In this document: in pieces, positions 40,850 through 51,402 of the stretch
How positions within the stretch are numbered: position 1 is the stretch's first letter
Layout of the letters: each line of letters opens with the position of its first letter
Notes under the pieces: model-generated
Database searches by the model: none
What the model was told of the DNA's origin: nothing
Seen by the model: the letters and a program-made list of their open reading frames with translations, nothing else
Source: Cognaticolwellia sediminilitoris
GTDB taxonomy: Bacteria > Pseudomonadota > Gammaproteobacteria > Enterobacterales > Alteromonadaceae
Assembly (NCBI GenBank): GCA_002104535.1
Contig: NBOG01000007.1
Location: 62,001-126,000, forward strand
DNA: 64,000 nucleotides
Direction of reading: 5' to 3'
Made by a program: the position numbers and the translations under genes

Positions 40850-43324
40850 TTAGAAAGTTTGTCCAATATTAAAGCTAAAGAACTCCGTGTCATCACCTTC
40901 TTCTTCTTTCAATGTTTTAGCAAAACTAAAGATCATCGGTCCCATTGGAGATAGCCATTGCACAGAAACACCAGCAGATGCTCTATAACGACCAACATCT
41001 GAATAGTCAGCAATTTTACTGAACTCGTTTTCAGCTAAGTCTTGATAGCTTTCAACATCAAACTCAGTATCCCAAACATTACCAACATCAACAAAGATAC
41101 TAGAACGCACGCTATTACTAAATCCTTCATCTAAGAATGGTGTTGGTACAATAAGTTCTATTCCACCCACTGCAATAGCATTACCACCAACAGAGCGTTG
41201 AGAAGCTTGAATAGTATCGTGATCTGGACCTAAACAGCAGCCTGCACCAGAACCAACTGAGTCAGGAGTTCCAGGGATTTGTGTAGCCCGACGATATATA
41301 GCACGAGGACCAATAATGTTAGATTCAAAACCCCTCAATGTGCCAGAGCCACCGGCTCTAAAGTTTTCCCAAAATGGTAATACTTGATCGTTACCATCAA
41401 CACTACCGTAGCCATTTCCATAACCTAATTGAAATTTAGCGAGCACTGTCCAACGTTGATCACGTGTAAGTGGGAAATACCATTTCGTATCTAAATTAAT
41501 TTTAAAATAATTAACGTCTGAATTTGGCGTAGTCATTTTATACGACAAACTTTGCTGTGATCCGTCAGTTGGAAATGTTCCGCGGTTTAGCGTTGAACGA
41601 GATATCGCCGCATTGAGGTCAAAACTTTCAAAGGTTAAACCACCATCTGGATCATCTGGATCAGAGTATAATTCATAAAAGTTTTGAATTTGCTCGTATG
41701 ATTGCAAACGGGTAATACCATTGTTTTTGTAACCAACTCCAAAGCTTAATCGTACATACTCATTAATAGGAAAACCTAATGTTGTACCGACACCATAGGT
41801 TTTATTGTTGTACTCAACTAGGTTAGCGTTACCAGCATCAAACTCTTGATAGAATATATTGCCACCTAAAGATACGCCATCAACTGTAAAGTATGGGTCA
41901 GTGTATGAAATATTGGCACTTTTAGAATAACTCGAGGTATTTATACTGAACGCGAGACGATTACCTGTACCCAAAAAGTTATTTTGTTGAATACCTGCAT
42001 TTAAACTTAATTGTGTTTGCGAACCATAACCGATACCCGCAGTAAATGAACCTGAAGGTTGTTCTTTAACTTCAAAGTCAATATTGACGAGGTCATCTTC
42101 ACCTGGCAATTGATTAGTTTCAAACTCAACTGTTTCCATATAAGGCAAGCGTTGTACCCATGCTTTAGAGCCCTCAACAAGATTATTTGATAACCAAGCA
42201 CCTTCCATTTGACGCATTTCACGACGTAATACATGCTCTGCAGTTACATGATTGCCTTTGAAGTTTATTCGATTTACATAAACTCGCTTACCAGGATCAA
42301 CCGACAGTACCAATTTTACGGTTTTGTTTTCTTCGTCTATTTCAGGAATGGTCACAACTTTTGGATAGGCATAACCATAGCGACCTAAAAACTTACTCAC
42401 TAACTCTTCAGAGTAAGTAACTAAAGCGCCATTATAAAGTTCATCAGTTTTAATCGGGGTAATAGCGCGAATAGTTTTTTCAAAACCAGCCATATCCCCA
42501 ATAAAGTCAACTTCACTGACGGTATAAACGTCACCTTCTGTAACGTTAAGCGTTATATAAACCGCTTCCTTATCAGGTGTCATAGAAACTTGTGTAGAAT
42601 CAACTTTATATTGCAAATAGCCCCGATCAAGGTAATAACTTTTGATGGTTTCCATATCACCTTGAAGCGTTTGCTTTTGATAGCGATCTTGCGCCATGAA
42701 ATCCCACCAAGGAGAATCAAAAGTTAATTCAATACGATCAAGTAACTCAGCATCAGTAAATTTTTCGTTACCAACAATATTAATTTGTTCGATTGCAGCT
42801 GCGTCACCTTCTTTGAAAGTAAAATCTAGGTTGACACGATTACGCGGTAAATGAGTGACTTTAGCTTTAACATCAGCATTATATTTACCAACGCTGTGAT
42901 AAAAGTCTTCTAAACCAACTTCAATACCAGATATCACCGTCATATCCAATGTTTCACCAACACGGATATCACTGCCATCTAGACTTTCGGTTAATTGCTC
43001 TTCTTTCAAGTCTTTATTACCTTCAAAGGTAATAGCACTTATTGTTGCGCGTTCTCGAACCCGATAAATAACAGTATTGCCATCTCTTGAGACAACGACA
43101 TCACTAAAGTGTCCCGATTTATAAAGCGCTTTAATCGACTGTGAAACTCGAAATTCGTTTAAGTTATCTCCAACGTTAAATGGAATATGCGTTAACGCAG
43201 CTCCAAGTGCTACACGCTGTAAACCTTTAACTTGAATATCTTCTACTTGGAAATCTTCAGCAGCTTGTACTGATGTTCCCAAACTACCTAATAATACCGC
43301 CAGGGCAAGTTTTTTAATAATCAT
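40850..43324 (-). CDS. bamA: Outer membrane protein assembly factor BamA
   Basis: An 824-residue Omp85 protein. The signal peptide (about 1-21, VQA-A) precedes five POTRA domains (about 22-425) and a 16-strand barrel ending in Phe (SFNIGQTF). The loop-6 motif appears as LRGFESNIIGPRA, a variant of VRGF. Loop 6 also carries vicinal cysteines (GAGCCLGPDHD), placed unlike the two separated Cys of E. coli. Catalyses folding and insertion of outer-membrane proteins. Neighbours rseP and skp are standard. Confidence 0.97.
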   Translation of the reverse strand: MIIKKLALAVLLGSLGTSVQAAEDFQVEDIQVKGLQRVALGAALTHIPFNVGDNLNEFRVSQSIKALYKSGHFSDVVVSRDGNTVIYRVRERATISAITFEGNKDLKEEQLTESLDGSDIRVGETLDMTVISGIEVGLEDFYHSVGKYNADVKAKVTHLPRNRVNLDFTFKEGDAAAIEQINIVGNEKFTDAELLDRIELTFDSPWWDFMAQDRYQKQTLQGDMETIKSYYLDRGYLQYKVDSTQVSMTPDKEAVYITLNVTEGDVYTVSEVDFIGDMAGFEKTIRAITPIKTDELYNGALVTYSEELVSKFLGRYGYAYPKVVTIPEIDEENKTVKLVLSVDPGKRVYVNRINFKGNHVTAEHVLRREMRQMEGAWLSNNLVEGSKAWVQRLPYMETVEFETNQLPGEDDLVNIDFEVKEQPSGSFTAGIGYGSQTQLSLNAGIQQNNFLGTGNRLAFSINTSSYSKSANISYTDPYFTVDGVSLGGNIFYQEFDAGNANLVEYNNKTYGVGTTLGFPINEYVRLSFGVGYKNNGITRLQSYEQIQNFYELYSDPDDPDGGLTFESFDLNAAISRSTLNRGTFPTDGSQQSLSYKMTTPNSDVNYFKINLDTKWYFPLTRDQRWTVLAKFQLGYGNGYGSVDGNDQVLPFWENFRAGGSGTLRGFESNIIGPRAIYRRATQIPGTPDSVGSGAGCCLGPDHDTIQASQRSVGGNAIAVGGIELIVPTPFLDEGFSNSVRSSIFVDVGNVWDTEFDVESYQDLAENEFSKIADYSDVGRYRASAGVSVQWLSPMGPMIFSFAKTLKEEEGDDTEFFSFNIGQTF

Positions 43325-43353
43325 AAAATATTAACTTTATATACTTCTTTTAG

Positions 43354-44709
43354 TTATAATCGCGATAAATCGTTAAATATGGCGATACTCATCAAGCTTA
43401 GTAGCGCTATAGTACCAAATTTAAAACCTATTTCTTGTATTTTTTCCGGAACAGGTTTCCCTGTTAAAAGCTCTATAAAATAGTAAAACAAGTGTCCTCC
43501 ATCTAAAACCGGCAAAGGTAAAAGGTTAATTATGCCTAAGTTGATACTAATTAGCGCTAAAAAGCCTAAAAAGTAAACAAAACCATAATCAGCACTATTA
43601 CCTGCACCTTGTGCAATTGATATTGGCCCGCTTAAGTTTTTTACCGATACATCACCAGTAATTAATTTACCGATCATATCGAAACTTAACACTACTAAAT
43701 TCCATGTCCTTATTGCACTTTGTTCAAGGGCATCTATCGGTCCATAAGCTTGGTCAAATAGATACTCTTTTGGATAAGGTTGAGATACCGGTTGTACACC
43801 TAAATATCCAACCACCTTATCTTTATACTTTTTAGCTTCAGGTATTACATTTAACACCAATTCTGAACCATCACGTAATACGGTTACTTTGACGCTTTGA
43901 TCTGGATATCGTTTAATTTCATCTGAAAACGTTTGCCACTGACCATTAATTTTAATTTCATCAAGTGCGAGTAGCTCGTCTCCAACACTTAAACCGTACA
44001 ATTCTGCAGGACTGTCTTTAGCAACTACGGCTAATTTAGCTTCTACTTTGGCACGAAATGGCACGAGACCTAAACTAGCAATTGATGATTCTTTTTCTGG
44101 TGAAAAAGCCCAATCTTCAGTATCTAATGTAAATTTTTGGTTGGAGCTACTGTCTGCTCTTTTAACCAAAAAGGTAACCTCTTTATCACCTATCGCACCA
44201 ACTAAGGCTAAATTAACATCTTGCCAATCTCGTGTTCTGTTACCTGAAACTTCGATGATTTCACTATTTATAGGAAGCTTAGCTTTTGCGGCAATTGAGC
44301 CTGCTGAAACTTCACCAATAATCGGTTTAACACTGGGTACACCAATTAAAAACATCAAATAAAAGGCAAAAATAGCAAAAGCAAAGTTAGCAAAAGGGCC
44401 TGCAGCGATGATAGCGATACGCTGAGAAACAGATTTACCATCAAAGGTACTATTTTTATTGTCCTCGGTAACGTCGTCAACTCTGCTATCAAGCATTTTA
44501 ACGTAACCACCAAGCGGGATCATCGCAATAACAAACTCTGTACCGTGACGGTCATACTTACGCCAAATTGCCTTGCCAAAGCCAATCGAAAATCTTTCAA
44601 CTTGTACACCGTTTTTACGTGCAACCCAAAAGTGGCCGTATTCATGAACGGTAATTAAAATACCCAGGGCAACGACAAAAGACGCAAGATTCCAAATAAA
44701 CTCTATCAT
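43354..44709 (-). CDS. rseP: Intramembrane zinc protease RseP
   Basis: A 451-residue site-2 protease that cleaves anti-sigma factor RseA and remnant signal peptides. The zinc motif HEYGH lies at about residues 22-26 and the second site LPVLDGGHLFYY near 395. Two PDZ domains lie between. Located between dxr and bamA, consistent with its link to the sigmaE envelope response. Confidence 0.96.
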   Translation of the reverse strand: MIEFIWNLASFVVALGILITVHEYGHFWVARKNGVQVERFSIGFGKAIWRKYDRHGTEFVIAMIPLGGYVKMLDSRVDDVTEDNKNSTFDGKSVSQRIAIIAAGPFANFAFAIFAFYLMFLIGVPSVKPIIGEVSAGSIAAKAKLPINSEIIEVSGNRTRDWQDVNLALVGAIGDKEVTFLVKRADSSSNQKFTLDTEDWAFSPEKESSIASLGLVPFRAKVEAKLAVVAKDSPAELYGLSVGDELLALDEIKINGQWQTFSDEIKRYPDQSVKVTVLRDGSELVLNVIPEAKKYKDKVVGYLGVQPVSQPYPKEYLFDQAYGPIDALEQSAIRTWNLVVLSFDMIGKLITGDVSVKNLSGPISIAQGAGNSADYGFVYFLGFLALISINLGIINLLPLPVLDGGHLFYYFIELLTGKPVPEKIQEIGFKFGTIALLSLMSIAIFNDLSRL

Positions 44710-44729
44710 TCAACTACTCTATTATTGCT

Positions 44730-45929
44730 CTAATGCTCGGGCTCAGTGATTAATGACTGCGCAAATTTTCTAACAATTTTATCTAATGCAACAACATCTT
44801 CAATTGAAGTCACCTGTTCTGAGACAAATTTATTCACAGAAGTTTCATTTATTTTTGCAATATCAGTGAATTTAATTTTTTCGTTCAAAAAAGCATCAAC
44901 GGCTATTTCATTGGCAGCATTAAGTGCTGTACATGCGCCTTGACCACTTTTACAGGCATCAATGGCTAATTTTAAATTAGGATATTTAACAAAGTCGACG
45001 TCTTCAAACTCAAAAGATTTGGCAGCAAAAAAATCAAATGGTTCAACGCCAGAGTCAATACGCTGTGGGAAACTTAAGGCATGAGCGATAGGGGTACGCA
45101 TATCAGGATTACCCATTTGCGCGATAACCGAACCATCTTTGTATTGCACCATAGAGTGAATAGTACTTTGCGGGTGTAAAACTACTTGGATATCTTCAGG
45201 AGCAAGGTTAAACAACCATTTAGCTTCAATAAACTCTAAGCCTTTATTCATCATAGTGGCTGAATCAACCGAAATTTTCCGACCCATATCCCAGTTCGGA
45301 TGTGCACAAGCTTGTGCAGGAGTAACATTCTCAAGATCTTCACGTTGCCACGTTCTGAATGGGCCGCCAGAGCCAGTTAATAAAACTTTACTCACCCCTT
45401 CGCTAGCAAGATCGCAATACCCTGGTTGTTGTTGAGCATTTAAAGGTAAGCACTGAAAAATTGCATTATGCTCACTATCAATCGGCAGTAATTGAGCGCC
45501 AGACGCTTTAACTGCGGCAATAAATATCGCACCAGAGGTAACCAACGCTTCTTTGTTAGCTAATAAGACTTTCTTTCCTGCTTTAACCGCAGCTAATGTT
45601 GGTAATAAGCCACAAGAGCCAACAATAGCGGCCATAACCGTATCAGTTGTTGGTTCTTGGGCGATGGTTTCAAGTGCTGTCGCACCTGACCTAATGTCAA
45701 TATGAGTTATGTTTGCTGCAAGTAATTTTGCTTTAAGCATTTCAGCACTCTTCGCTGACACCATAACCACTTTGTTAGGCCTAAACTCAAGACATTGATC
45801 AAACATGTCATTAACGCTTGAGTGTGCAGATAAACTGACTATATCAAATTTTTCGGGGTGTAAACGAACAACATCTAACGTGCTTTTACCAATTGAACCG
45901 GTAGAGCCTAAAATACACAATTTTTGCAT
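44730..45929 (-). CDS. dxr: 1-deoxy-D-xylulose 5-phosphate reductoisomerase
   Basis: A 399-residue enzyme of the MEP isoprenoid pathway that forms MEP using NADPH. The N-terminal [16 protein letters not shown] is the nucleotide-binding loop; [11 protein letters not shown] and [21 protein letters not shown] hold metal and substrate ligands. It supplies the isoprenyl units used by UppS nearby. Gap to cdsA is only 5 bp. Confidence 0.97.
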   Translation of the reverse strand: MQKLCILGSTGSIGKSTLDVVRLHPEKFDIVSLSAHSSVNDMFDQCLEFRPNKVVMVSAKSAEMLKAKLLAANITHIDIRSGATALETIAQEPTTDTVMAAIVGSCGLLPTLAAVKAGKKVLLANKEALVTSGAIFIAAVKASGAQLLPIDSEHNAIFQCLPLNAQQQPGYCDLASEGVSKVLLTGSGGPFRTWQREDLENVTPAQACAHPNWDMGRKISVDSATMMNKGLEFIEAKWLFNLAPEDIQVVLHPQSTIHSMVQYKDGSVIAQMGNPDMRTPIAHALSFPQRIDSGVEPFDFFAAKSFEFEDVDFVKYPNLKLAIDACKSGQGACTALNAANEIAVDAFLNEKIKFTDIAKINETSVNKFVSEQVTSIEDVVALDKIVRKFAQSLITEPEH

Positions 45930-45934
45930 TTATT

Positions 45935-46801
45935 CTACCAACCCAAATAAGCGTAACATAACGCATAAATAGGCGCGGTTGCCGTTAAACTATCAATACG
46001 GTCTAAAACACCGCCATGGCCTGGTAATATTGAACCACTGTCTTTTACACCAGCTTGGCGTTTAAACATACTTTCGTTCAAATCACCCAAAACTGAGATA
46101 GTTGTGATCAAGATTGTTACTGGAATAACGATTTTGTATTGAGCAATGCTCCAATCGATAAAATAGCCGGCTATTGCTACCATTACACAGGCAAAAACAA
46201 CACCACCTAAAAAGCCTTCTAATGTTTTGCCAGGGCTGACATTTGGCAATAATTTGTGCTTACCGATAGATTTACCAACAAAATAAGCGCCTACATCAGC
46301 ACTCCAGACCATCAAAAATAGAAACATCAATAATTGTGCACCATGATAGCTATCTATTTGAAATTCGCTACTTCTTAACACCATAAAAGCAAGCCAAGTC
46401 GGTATTAAAGTTAACCAGCCAAAAAGCCCTCTAACTGAACGATGACTTGACCAAAAGGTACTACAACGTGGATATAAAAAAGTTAAACCTGCAGAAAGCA
46501 ACCACCAAGCTACCGCTAACCAAAGGATAATATTAACTTGGGACAACAATACCTTTGGGGCATGCCATAACTGTTCAATCGGCAATAAATACCAAAGTGC
46601 GCCAATTAATAAACTGGTAATACCTACAAAAGCTAAACGTCTACGCAAAGATGCAAAGCCCATTAATGGCCCCCACTCCCAAGCACCGATGGCCATAACA
46701 ACTAACATAACTGCAGCAAAGTTAATTAGTGATAGATAAAAAATCGCTCCGATTGCAGCGGGTGCGAGCAATAGTGCAGTAATGATACGTTGTTTTAACA
46801 A
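45935..46801 (-). CDS. cdsA: Phosphatidate cytidylyltransferase
   Basis: An integral membrane enzyme making CDP-diacylglycerol, the precursor of membrane phospholipids. The C-terminal signature is GDLNESMFKRQAGVKDSGSILPGHGG-like, with its Asp residues (about 245-275). The open frame reaches 46870, but the family N-terminus LKQRIITALLLAP begins at a TTG at 46801, with AAGGAA six bases upstream. I take that start, giving 288 residues. The upstream part would also leave little room behind uppS. Confidence 0.93.
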   Translation of the reverse strand: MLKQRIITALLLAPAAIGAIFYLSLINFAAVMLVVMAIGAWEWGPLMGFASLRRRLAFVGITSLLIGALWYLLPIEQLWHAPKVLLSQVNIILWLAVAWWLLSAGLTFLYPRCSTFWSSHRSVRGLFGWLTLIPTWLAFMVLRSSEFQIDSYHGAQLLMFLFLMVWSADVGAYFVGKSIGKHKLLPNVSPGKTLEGFLGGVVFACVMVAIAGYFIDWSIAQYKIVIPVTILITTISVLGDLNESMFKRQAGVKDSGSILPGHGGVLDRIDSLTATAPIYALCYAYLGW

Positions 46802-46884
46802 ACGATATTCCTTATTTTCTGGGGCATTTATGTGCTTTATTTTAGTTATTGATATTGATTGAAAGCACAATCCCGTTATTATTT

Positions 46885-47643
46885 TTAATTATTATTAATG
46901 ACTTGCGCACTCGTTTGACCAAAACGTCGTTCTCTTTGGTCAAACAATGTTATTGCTTTGGTAAACTCTTCTTCATCAAAGTCTGGCCAAAGTACATCGG
47001 TAAAATAAAACTCTGCATAGGCTGCTTGCCACAACAAAAAGTTACTAATACGATAGTCGCCACCTGTACGAATGAGTAAATCTAACTCAGGTAACCCTGC
47101 TAAACTCGTCTGATCATTCAATGTTGATTCAGTTATTTCTTCTGGCTTTATTTCTTGCTTGGCAACTTTTTCTGCTAATATTTTAGCTGCATTAGTAATG
47201 TCCCAACGCCCGCCATAATTAGCCGCAACAGCTAAGACCATTCCGGTATTTTCAGCGGTTAATGTCTCAGACTCTACGATCATTTTTTGTAATTTGCTGG
47301 AAAACTTGCTCAGATCGCCAATTACCTTAAATTTAATACCATTTTTATGCAAGCGCTTAACTTCTCTAGTTAAGACAAACATGAATAGGTCCATAAGAAC
47401 ACTGACTTCACTTTCAGGTCTTTGCCAATTTTCACTACTAAAAGCAAATAAAGTTAATACTTTTACGCCTTTTTTAGCCGCAATTGCAACTGAGGTCTTT
47501 ACCGACTCTACACCAGCTTTATGGCCAGCAGTTCGCTTTTTTCCTCTCAATTCAGCCCAGCGGCCATTACCGTCCATAATAATAGCAACATGCTGAGGAA
47601 TTCTTGCTGTTTCTGCTAGCATTTGATTATTTGCTTTACTCAC
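46885..47643 (-). CDS. uppS: Undecaprenyl diphosphate synthase
   Basis: A 252-residue cis-prenyltransferase producing the C55 lipid carrier for peptidoglycan and O-antigen. [23 protein letters not shown] holds the catalytic Asp, [11 protein letters not shown] follows, and [23 protein letters not shown] is the C-terminal signature. Start is GTG with GGAGAG upstream. A terminator lies between it and frr. Confidence 0.96.
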   Translation of the reverse strand: MSKANNQMLAETARIPQHVAIIMDGNGRWAELRGKKRTAGHKAGVESVKTSVAIAAKKGVKVLTLFAFSSENWQRPESEVSVLMDLFMFVLTREVKRLHKNGIKFKVIGDLSKFSSKLQKMIVESETLTAENTGMVLAVAANYGGRWDITNAAKILAEKVAKQEIKPEEITESTLNDQTSLAGLPELDLLIRTGGDYRISNFLLWQAAYAEFYFTDVLWPDFDEEEFTKAITLFDQRERRFGQTSAQVINNN

Positions 47644-47696
47644 ATACTCTCCATTGTAGCTTAACGCTGAGTAGTATATTTCTATCTAGTCTATGC

Positions 47697-47725
47697 AAAA
47701 ACGCCGCAGGCATTATCTACGGCGT
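47697..47725 (-). terminator. Intrinsic terminator after frr
   Basis: On the minus strand ACGCCG and CGGCGT pair around a 13-nt loop and are followed by five T residues. It lies 22 bp past the frr stop and separates it from uppS. Confidence 0.75.
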
Positions 47726-47747
47726 CATGAAAGAATTAATGAAAAAA

Positions 47748-48305
47748 TTAAATTTCCATTAATTCCTTTTCTTTACCTGACAGAATATCATCAACTTGCT
47801 TAATAAAAGTGTCAGTAATTTTTTGTATTTCATCTTCAGATTGATGCATTTCATCATCACTGATTTCTTTCTCTTTATTCAGAGACTTGATATCTGTATT
47901 AGCATCACGACGAATATTACGAATAGCAACTTTACCGCCTTCAGCTTCACCACGAACAACTTTTACTAAATCTTTACGTCGTTCTTCGGTTAGCGCAGGC
48001 AGTGGAATGCGAATTAAGGTACCTTGTGATGAAGGATTAAGGCCTAAGTCCGATTTTAAAATAGCTTTTTCCACAGCGCCGATCATGCCTTTGTCAAACA
48101 CGGTAATCGCTAATGTACGTGCGTCAGGAACAGATATATTACCCACTTGGTTAAGTGGCGTATCCATCCCGTAATACTCAACAACAATATTATCAAGTAA
48201 AGAACGATGTGCTCGCCCGGTACGTATTTTGTTCAAACTAATTTTTAATGACTCGATACTTTTCGCCATTCTTTCTTGAGCGTCTTGTTTTATTTCGTTT
48301 ATCAC
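47748..48305 (-). CDS. frr: Ribosome recycling factor
   Basis: A 185-residue protein that splits post-termination ribosomes with EF-G. The conserved [36 protein letters not shown] and the C-terminal [12 protein letters not shown] segment are present. Follows pyrH after 19 bp. Confidence 0.97.
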   Translation of the reverse strand: MINEIKQDAQERMAKSIESLKISLNKIRTGRAHRSLLDNIVVEYYGMDTPLNQVGNISVPDARTLAITVFDKGMIGAVEKAILKSDLGLNPSSQGTLIRIPLPALTEERRKDLVKVVRGEAEGGKVAIRNIRRDANTDIKSLNKEKEISDDEMHQSEDEIQKITDTFIKQVDDILSGKEKELMEI

Positions 48306-48324
48306 TATGTTATTCCTGCACTAA

Positions 48325-49065
48325 TTAATTTAAATTTTCAGCGTGATCAATTGTTGTACCTTCGACACCGCCCATAATGACAGATCGTAATGCGCCAGGT
48401 TTATTCATATTGAAAACCCGTAACGTCATACTGTGATCGCGAGCTAAGGTGAAGGCAGCTAAATCCATCACTTGTAATTCTTTTTCTAATACTTCTTGGT
48501 AACTCAAATGACTATATAAAGTTGCATCTGGATTTGCGACTGGATCTTCTGAGTAAATACCATCGACTTTCGTTGCTTTTAATACTACATCTGCTTCAAT
48601 TTCGATGCCACGTAAACATGCAGCAGAATCGGTAGTAAAAAATGGATTGCCCGTACCCGCACTAAATATCACCACACGACCTGACTTTAATAAGCTAATC
48701 GCTTCTGCCCAATTGTAACGGTCACACACACCAGCAAGATCAATTGCTGACATTAAACGTGTGTTAACAAATGCACGGTGAAGTGCGTCACGCATGGCTA
48801 AACCATTCATAACAGTTGCTAGCATACCCATTTGGTCGCCAACAACACGATTCATACCTGCTTCAGCTAGGCCTTTACCTCGAAACAGATTACCACCGCC
48901 AATAACTAAGCCGACCTGAATACCCATTTCGATTAATTCTTTAATTTCTTGTGCCATACGATCCAATACTTTTGGATCTATGCCAAAGCCTTCTTCACCC
49001 ATTAAGGCTTCACCGCTAAGTTTTAAAAGGATTCGACGATACATTGGTTTGGGATTGATGCTCAT
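48325..49065 (-). CDS. pyrH: UMP kinase
   Basis: A 246-residue hexameric kinase converting UMP to UDP. The N-terminus [27 protein letters not shown] and the [28 protein letters not shown] region fit the family. Lies after a terminator downstream of tsf, so it probably has its own promoter in 49066-49290. Confidence 0.97.
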   Translation of the reverse strand: MSINPKPMYRRILLKLSGEALMGEEGFGIDPKVLDRMAQEIKELIEMGIQVGLVIGGGNLFRGKGLAEAGMNRVVGDQMGMLATVMNGLAMRDALHRAFVNTRLMSAIDLAGVCDRYNWAEAISLLKSGRVVIFSAGTGNPFFTTDSAACLRGIEIEADVVLKATKVDGIYSEDPVANPDATLYSHLSYQEVLEKELQVMDLAAFTLARDHSMTLRVFNMNKPGALRSVIMGGVEGTTIDHAENLN

Positions 49066-49293
49066 GTAATAAACATTCCTTAAGAATTATTAAATTAAAT
49101 AGTCTAGGCCTGATCGACCGCGAGTATTTTAATACGTTTAGCCAAGCTTCGAAAGTCTAATATGAAAAAAGTCTATAGTAGAAGCTATTTATTGCTTTTC
49201 TTTGCAAAAAGCGCACGATATTTAACCGAAACCAACATATTTCGCTGTTAGTTTGAATTTCTAACCTTTAAATTACGGTAAATTTAGCTTATA

Positions 49294-49319
49294 AAAAAAG
49301 CGCCAAATGGCGCTTTTTT
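49294..49319 (-). terminator. Intrinsic terminator after tsf
   Basis: AAAAAAGCGCC and GGCGCTTTTTT pair around AAAT. It ends the rpsB-tsf transcript. Confidence 0.88.
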
Positions 49320-49357
49320 CAAGAAAGGTGCGTTAACTAAATTAATTCAATAATGAA

Positions 49358-50230
49358 TTAACCTTTAGCTGCAGCGATTTGTGCTTCAACTTCAGCAGCA
49401 AAATCTTCTTCTTTCTTCTCGATACCTTCACCAACTTCTAAACGAACAAATGAAGAAATTGTTAAGCCTTTCTCTTTTAAGATAGCACCAACAGTTTTCT
49501 TTGGTTCCATGATAAAAGCTTGACCTGTTAAAGAAATTTCACCAGTAAATTTCTTCATACGGCCGATGATGATTTTTTCAAGTAAATCAACTGGCTTTTT
49601 CTTGTTTTCTTCAAGAGCATCGTTTTCAGCTTTTAAGATATCTAACTGAATGCGTTGTTCATTTTCAACTACGCTAGCTGGAACATCTTCAGGGTTGATG
49701 TATTCTGGCTTGCTTGCAGCAACGTGCATAGCAATGTGCTTAAGTGATTCTGCATCACCTTCACCAGCAACAACAACACCGATAGTAGCGCCATGGCTAT
49801 AAGAAGCTAAAGCAGCTCCTTCGATGTACTCAACACGACGAACATTGATGTTTTCACCAATTTTTGTCACTAGAGTAATACGCTTCTCTTCGAATTGAGC
49901 TTGTAGCTCTTCGATAGTTACTTTAGAAGCAAGTGCCGCGTCAGCAACTTCGTTAGCAAAAGCTAAGAAGTTATTGTCTTTTGCAACAAAATCAGTTTGA
50001 CAGTTAATTTCAACTAAAACAGCAACGCCATCGTTAGTTTTGATTAAAATAGTACCTTCAGCAGCAATGTTACCTGCTTTCTTAGCAGCTTTTGCTTGGC
50101 CAGACTTACGCATGTTTTCAATTGCAAGTTCCATATCGCCATCAGCTTCTTGTAAAGCTTTTTTACAATCCATCATGCCCGCAGCTGTGCGTTCACGTAA
50201 TTCTTTAACTTGTGCAGCAGTAATTGCCAT
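49358..50230 (-). CDS. tsf: Elongation factor Ts
   Basis: The nucleotide exchange factor of EF-Tu, 290 residues from the conserved start [26 protein letters not shown] at 50230, preceded by GAGGAAAA. The open frame extends to 50269, but those 13 residues have no family support. The N-terminal UBA-like domain, core ([14 protein letters not shown]) and C-terminal coiled part are complete. Confidence 0.97.
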   Translation of the reverse strand: MAITAAQVKELRERTAAGMMDCKKALQEADGDMELAIENMRKSGQAKAAKKAGNIAAEGTILIKTNDGVAVLVEINCQTDFVAKDNNFLAFANEVADAALASKVTIEELQAQFEEKRITLVTKIGENINVRRVEYIEGAALASYSHGATIGVVVAGEGDAESLKHIAMHVAASKPEYINPEDVPASVVENEQRIQLDILKAENDALEENKKKPVDLLEKIIIGRMKKFTGEISLTGQAFIMEPKKTVGAILKEKGLTISSFVRLEVGEGIEKKEEDFAAEVEAQIAAAKG

Positions 50231-50262
50231 GAAATTTTCCTCAATATAAAAGTATTCAGTAT

Positions 50263-50291
50263 TTGCCACAACAACTGAATTGTTGTGGCAA
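50263..50291 (-). promoter_or_regulatory. Intercistronic hairpin between rpsB and tsf
   Basis: TTGCCACAACAA and its exact complement form a 12-bp stem with a 5-nt loop in the 93-bp gap. No T run follows on the minus strand. In E. coli the rpsB-tsf gap also holds a partial terminator that lowers tsf transcription, so a similar role is plausible. Confidence 0.55.
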
Positions 50292-50323
50292 CAGCAGTTT
50301 AGATCGTTATCTAAAAACTGAAC

Positions 50324-51052
50324 TTATTCAGTTTCTACAAAACCGTCTTTTTCAGCTTGTACTGCGATGTTTTGCTCACGACCAGAAAGAACAGCATTTG
50401 CAGCTGAATCTAAGTATAAGGTCACAGCGCGAATCGCATCATCGTTACCTGGAACGATGTAGTCAACGCCATCTGGGTTTGAGTTAGTATCAACAACAGA
50501 AATTACTGGAATGCCTAAGTTGTTAGCTTCTTTAATAGAAATGTGCTCGTGATCAGCATCAATGATGAATAAAACGTCAGGTAAACCACCCATGTTTTTG
50601 ATACCACCAAGGCTTTTCTCAAGTTTTTCCATTTCACGAGTACGCATCAACGCTTCTTTCTTAGTAAGCGCTTCAAAAGTACCGTCAGAGCTTTGAGCTT
50701 CAAGATCTTTTAAACGTTTGATTGATTGACGAACTGTTTTCCAGTTAGTCAACATACCACCTAACCAACGGTGATTAACGTAGAATTGGTCACATTTTAT
50801 CGCTGCATCTTTAATTGCATCGCTTGCTGCGCGTTTAGTACCAACAAATAAAACTTTACCTTTCTTCGAAGAAACATTGCTTAATACAGCAAGAGCTTCG
50901 TTGAACATTGGAACAGTTTGTTCAAGGTTGATGATATGAACTTTATCACGAGCGCCAAAAATGTATGATTTCATTTTTGGGTTCCAGTAACGGGTTTTGT
51001 GACCGAAATGAACACCGGCTTTAAGCATATCGCGCATAGAAACGTTTGGCAT
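50324..51052 (-). CDS. rpsB: 30S ribosomal protein S2
   Basis: A 242-residue ribosomal protein. [43 protein letters not shown] and [27 protein letters not shown] are diagnostic. First gene of rpsB-tsf, preceded by a leader of about 207 nt. Confidence 0.98.
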   Translation of the reverse strand: MPNVSMRDMLKAGVHFGHKTRYWNPKMKSYIFGARDKVHIINLEQTVPMFNEALAVLSNVSSKKGKVLFVGTKRAASDAIKDAAIKCDQFYVNHRWLGGMLTNWKTVRQSIKRLKDLEAQSSDGTFEALTKKEALMRTREMEKLEKSLGGIKNMGGLPDVLFIIDADHEHISIKEANNLGIPVISVVDTNSNPDGVDYIVPGNDDAIRAVTLYLDSAANAVLSGREQNIAVQAEKDGFVETE

Positions 51053-51258
51053 GTTTTTTCCTTTATGGGGTTAAGCGTCCATACACCCAATATACACGAC
51101 CCTTAATTGCGTTTTACTAAATGTAAAATCGCTGAGCACCCCGGTATATCTTTGCTAGATGTATGTGAGTTTAGTTTTAATGTATTGAATTTTTTCAATA
51201 CCGTTTAATGTTAAAAATATCTGTAAAACCCATATGAGATTTAGACAAACAATTTAAC
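51053..51258 (-). promoter_or_regulatory. rpsB 5' leader, candidate S2 autoregulatory region
   Basis: Between the predicted start site and rpsB lie about 205 nt. They contain an 8-bp hairpin (51182-51189 with 51194-51201) and, nearer the gene, GGGT and ACCC-type segments that can pair across 51065-51090. In E. coli S2 represses rpsB-tsf through a conserved leader structure. I recognise the layout, not the exact fold. Confidence 0.4.
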
Positions 51259-51265
51259 GGCGCAC

Positions 51266-51294
51266 TTTATACCATAAACCCCAGCATTTGACTA
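51266..51294 (-). promoter_or_regulatory. Predicted sigma70 promoter of rpsB-tsf
   Basis: -35 TAGTCA (51289-51294), a 17-bp spacer and -10 TATAAA (51266-51271), followed by a GC-rich discriminator (GTGCGCC). This is the form expected of a growth-rate-controlled ribosomal promoter. Confidence 0.6.
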
Positions 51295-51402
51295 GTTTTT
51301 AGCTAAAAATAAGCCTTGTGATATTTTATTTCGCTAAAAGCTAGGATCTTTAATTGCAGCGCGGTAAAATTACTTCACTATTTCCATCAAACTAATGAAA
51401 TC

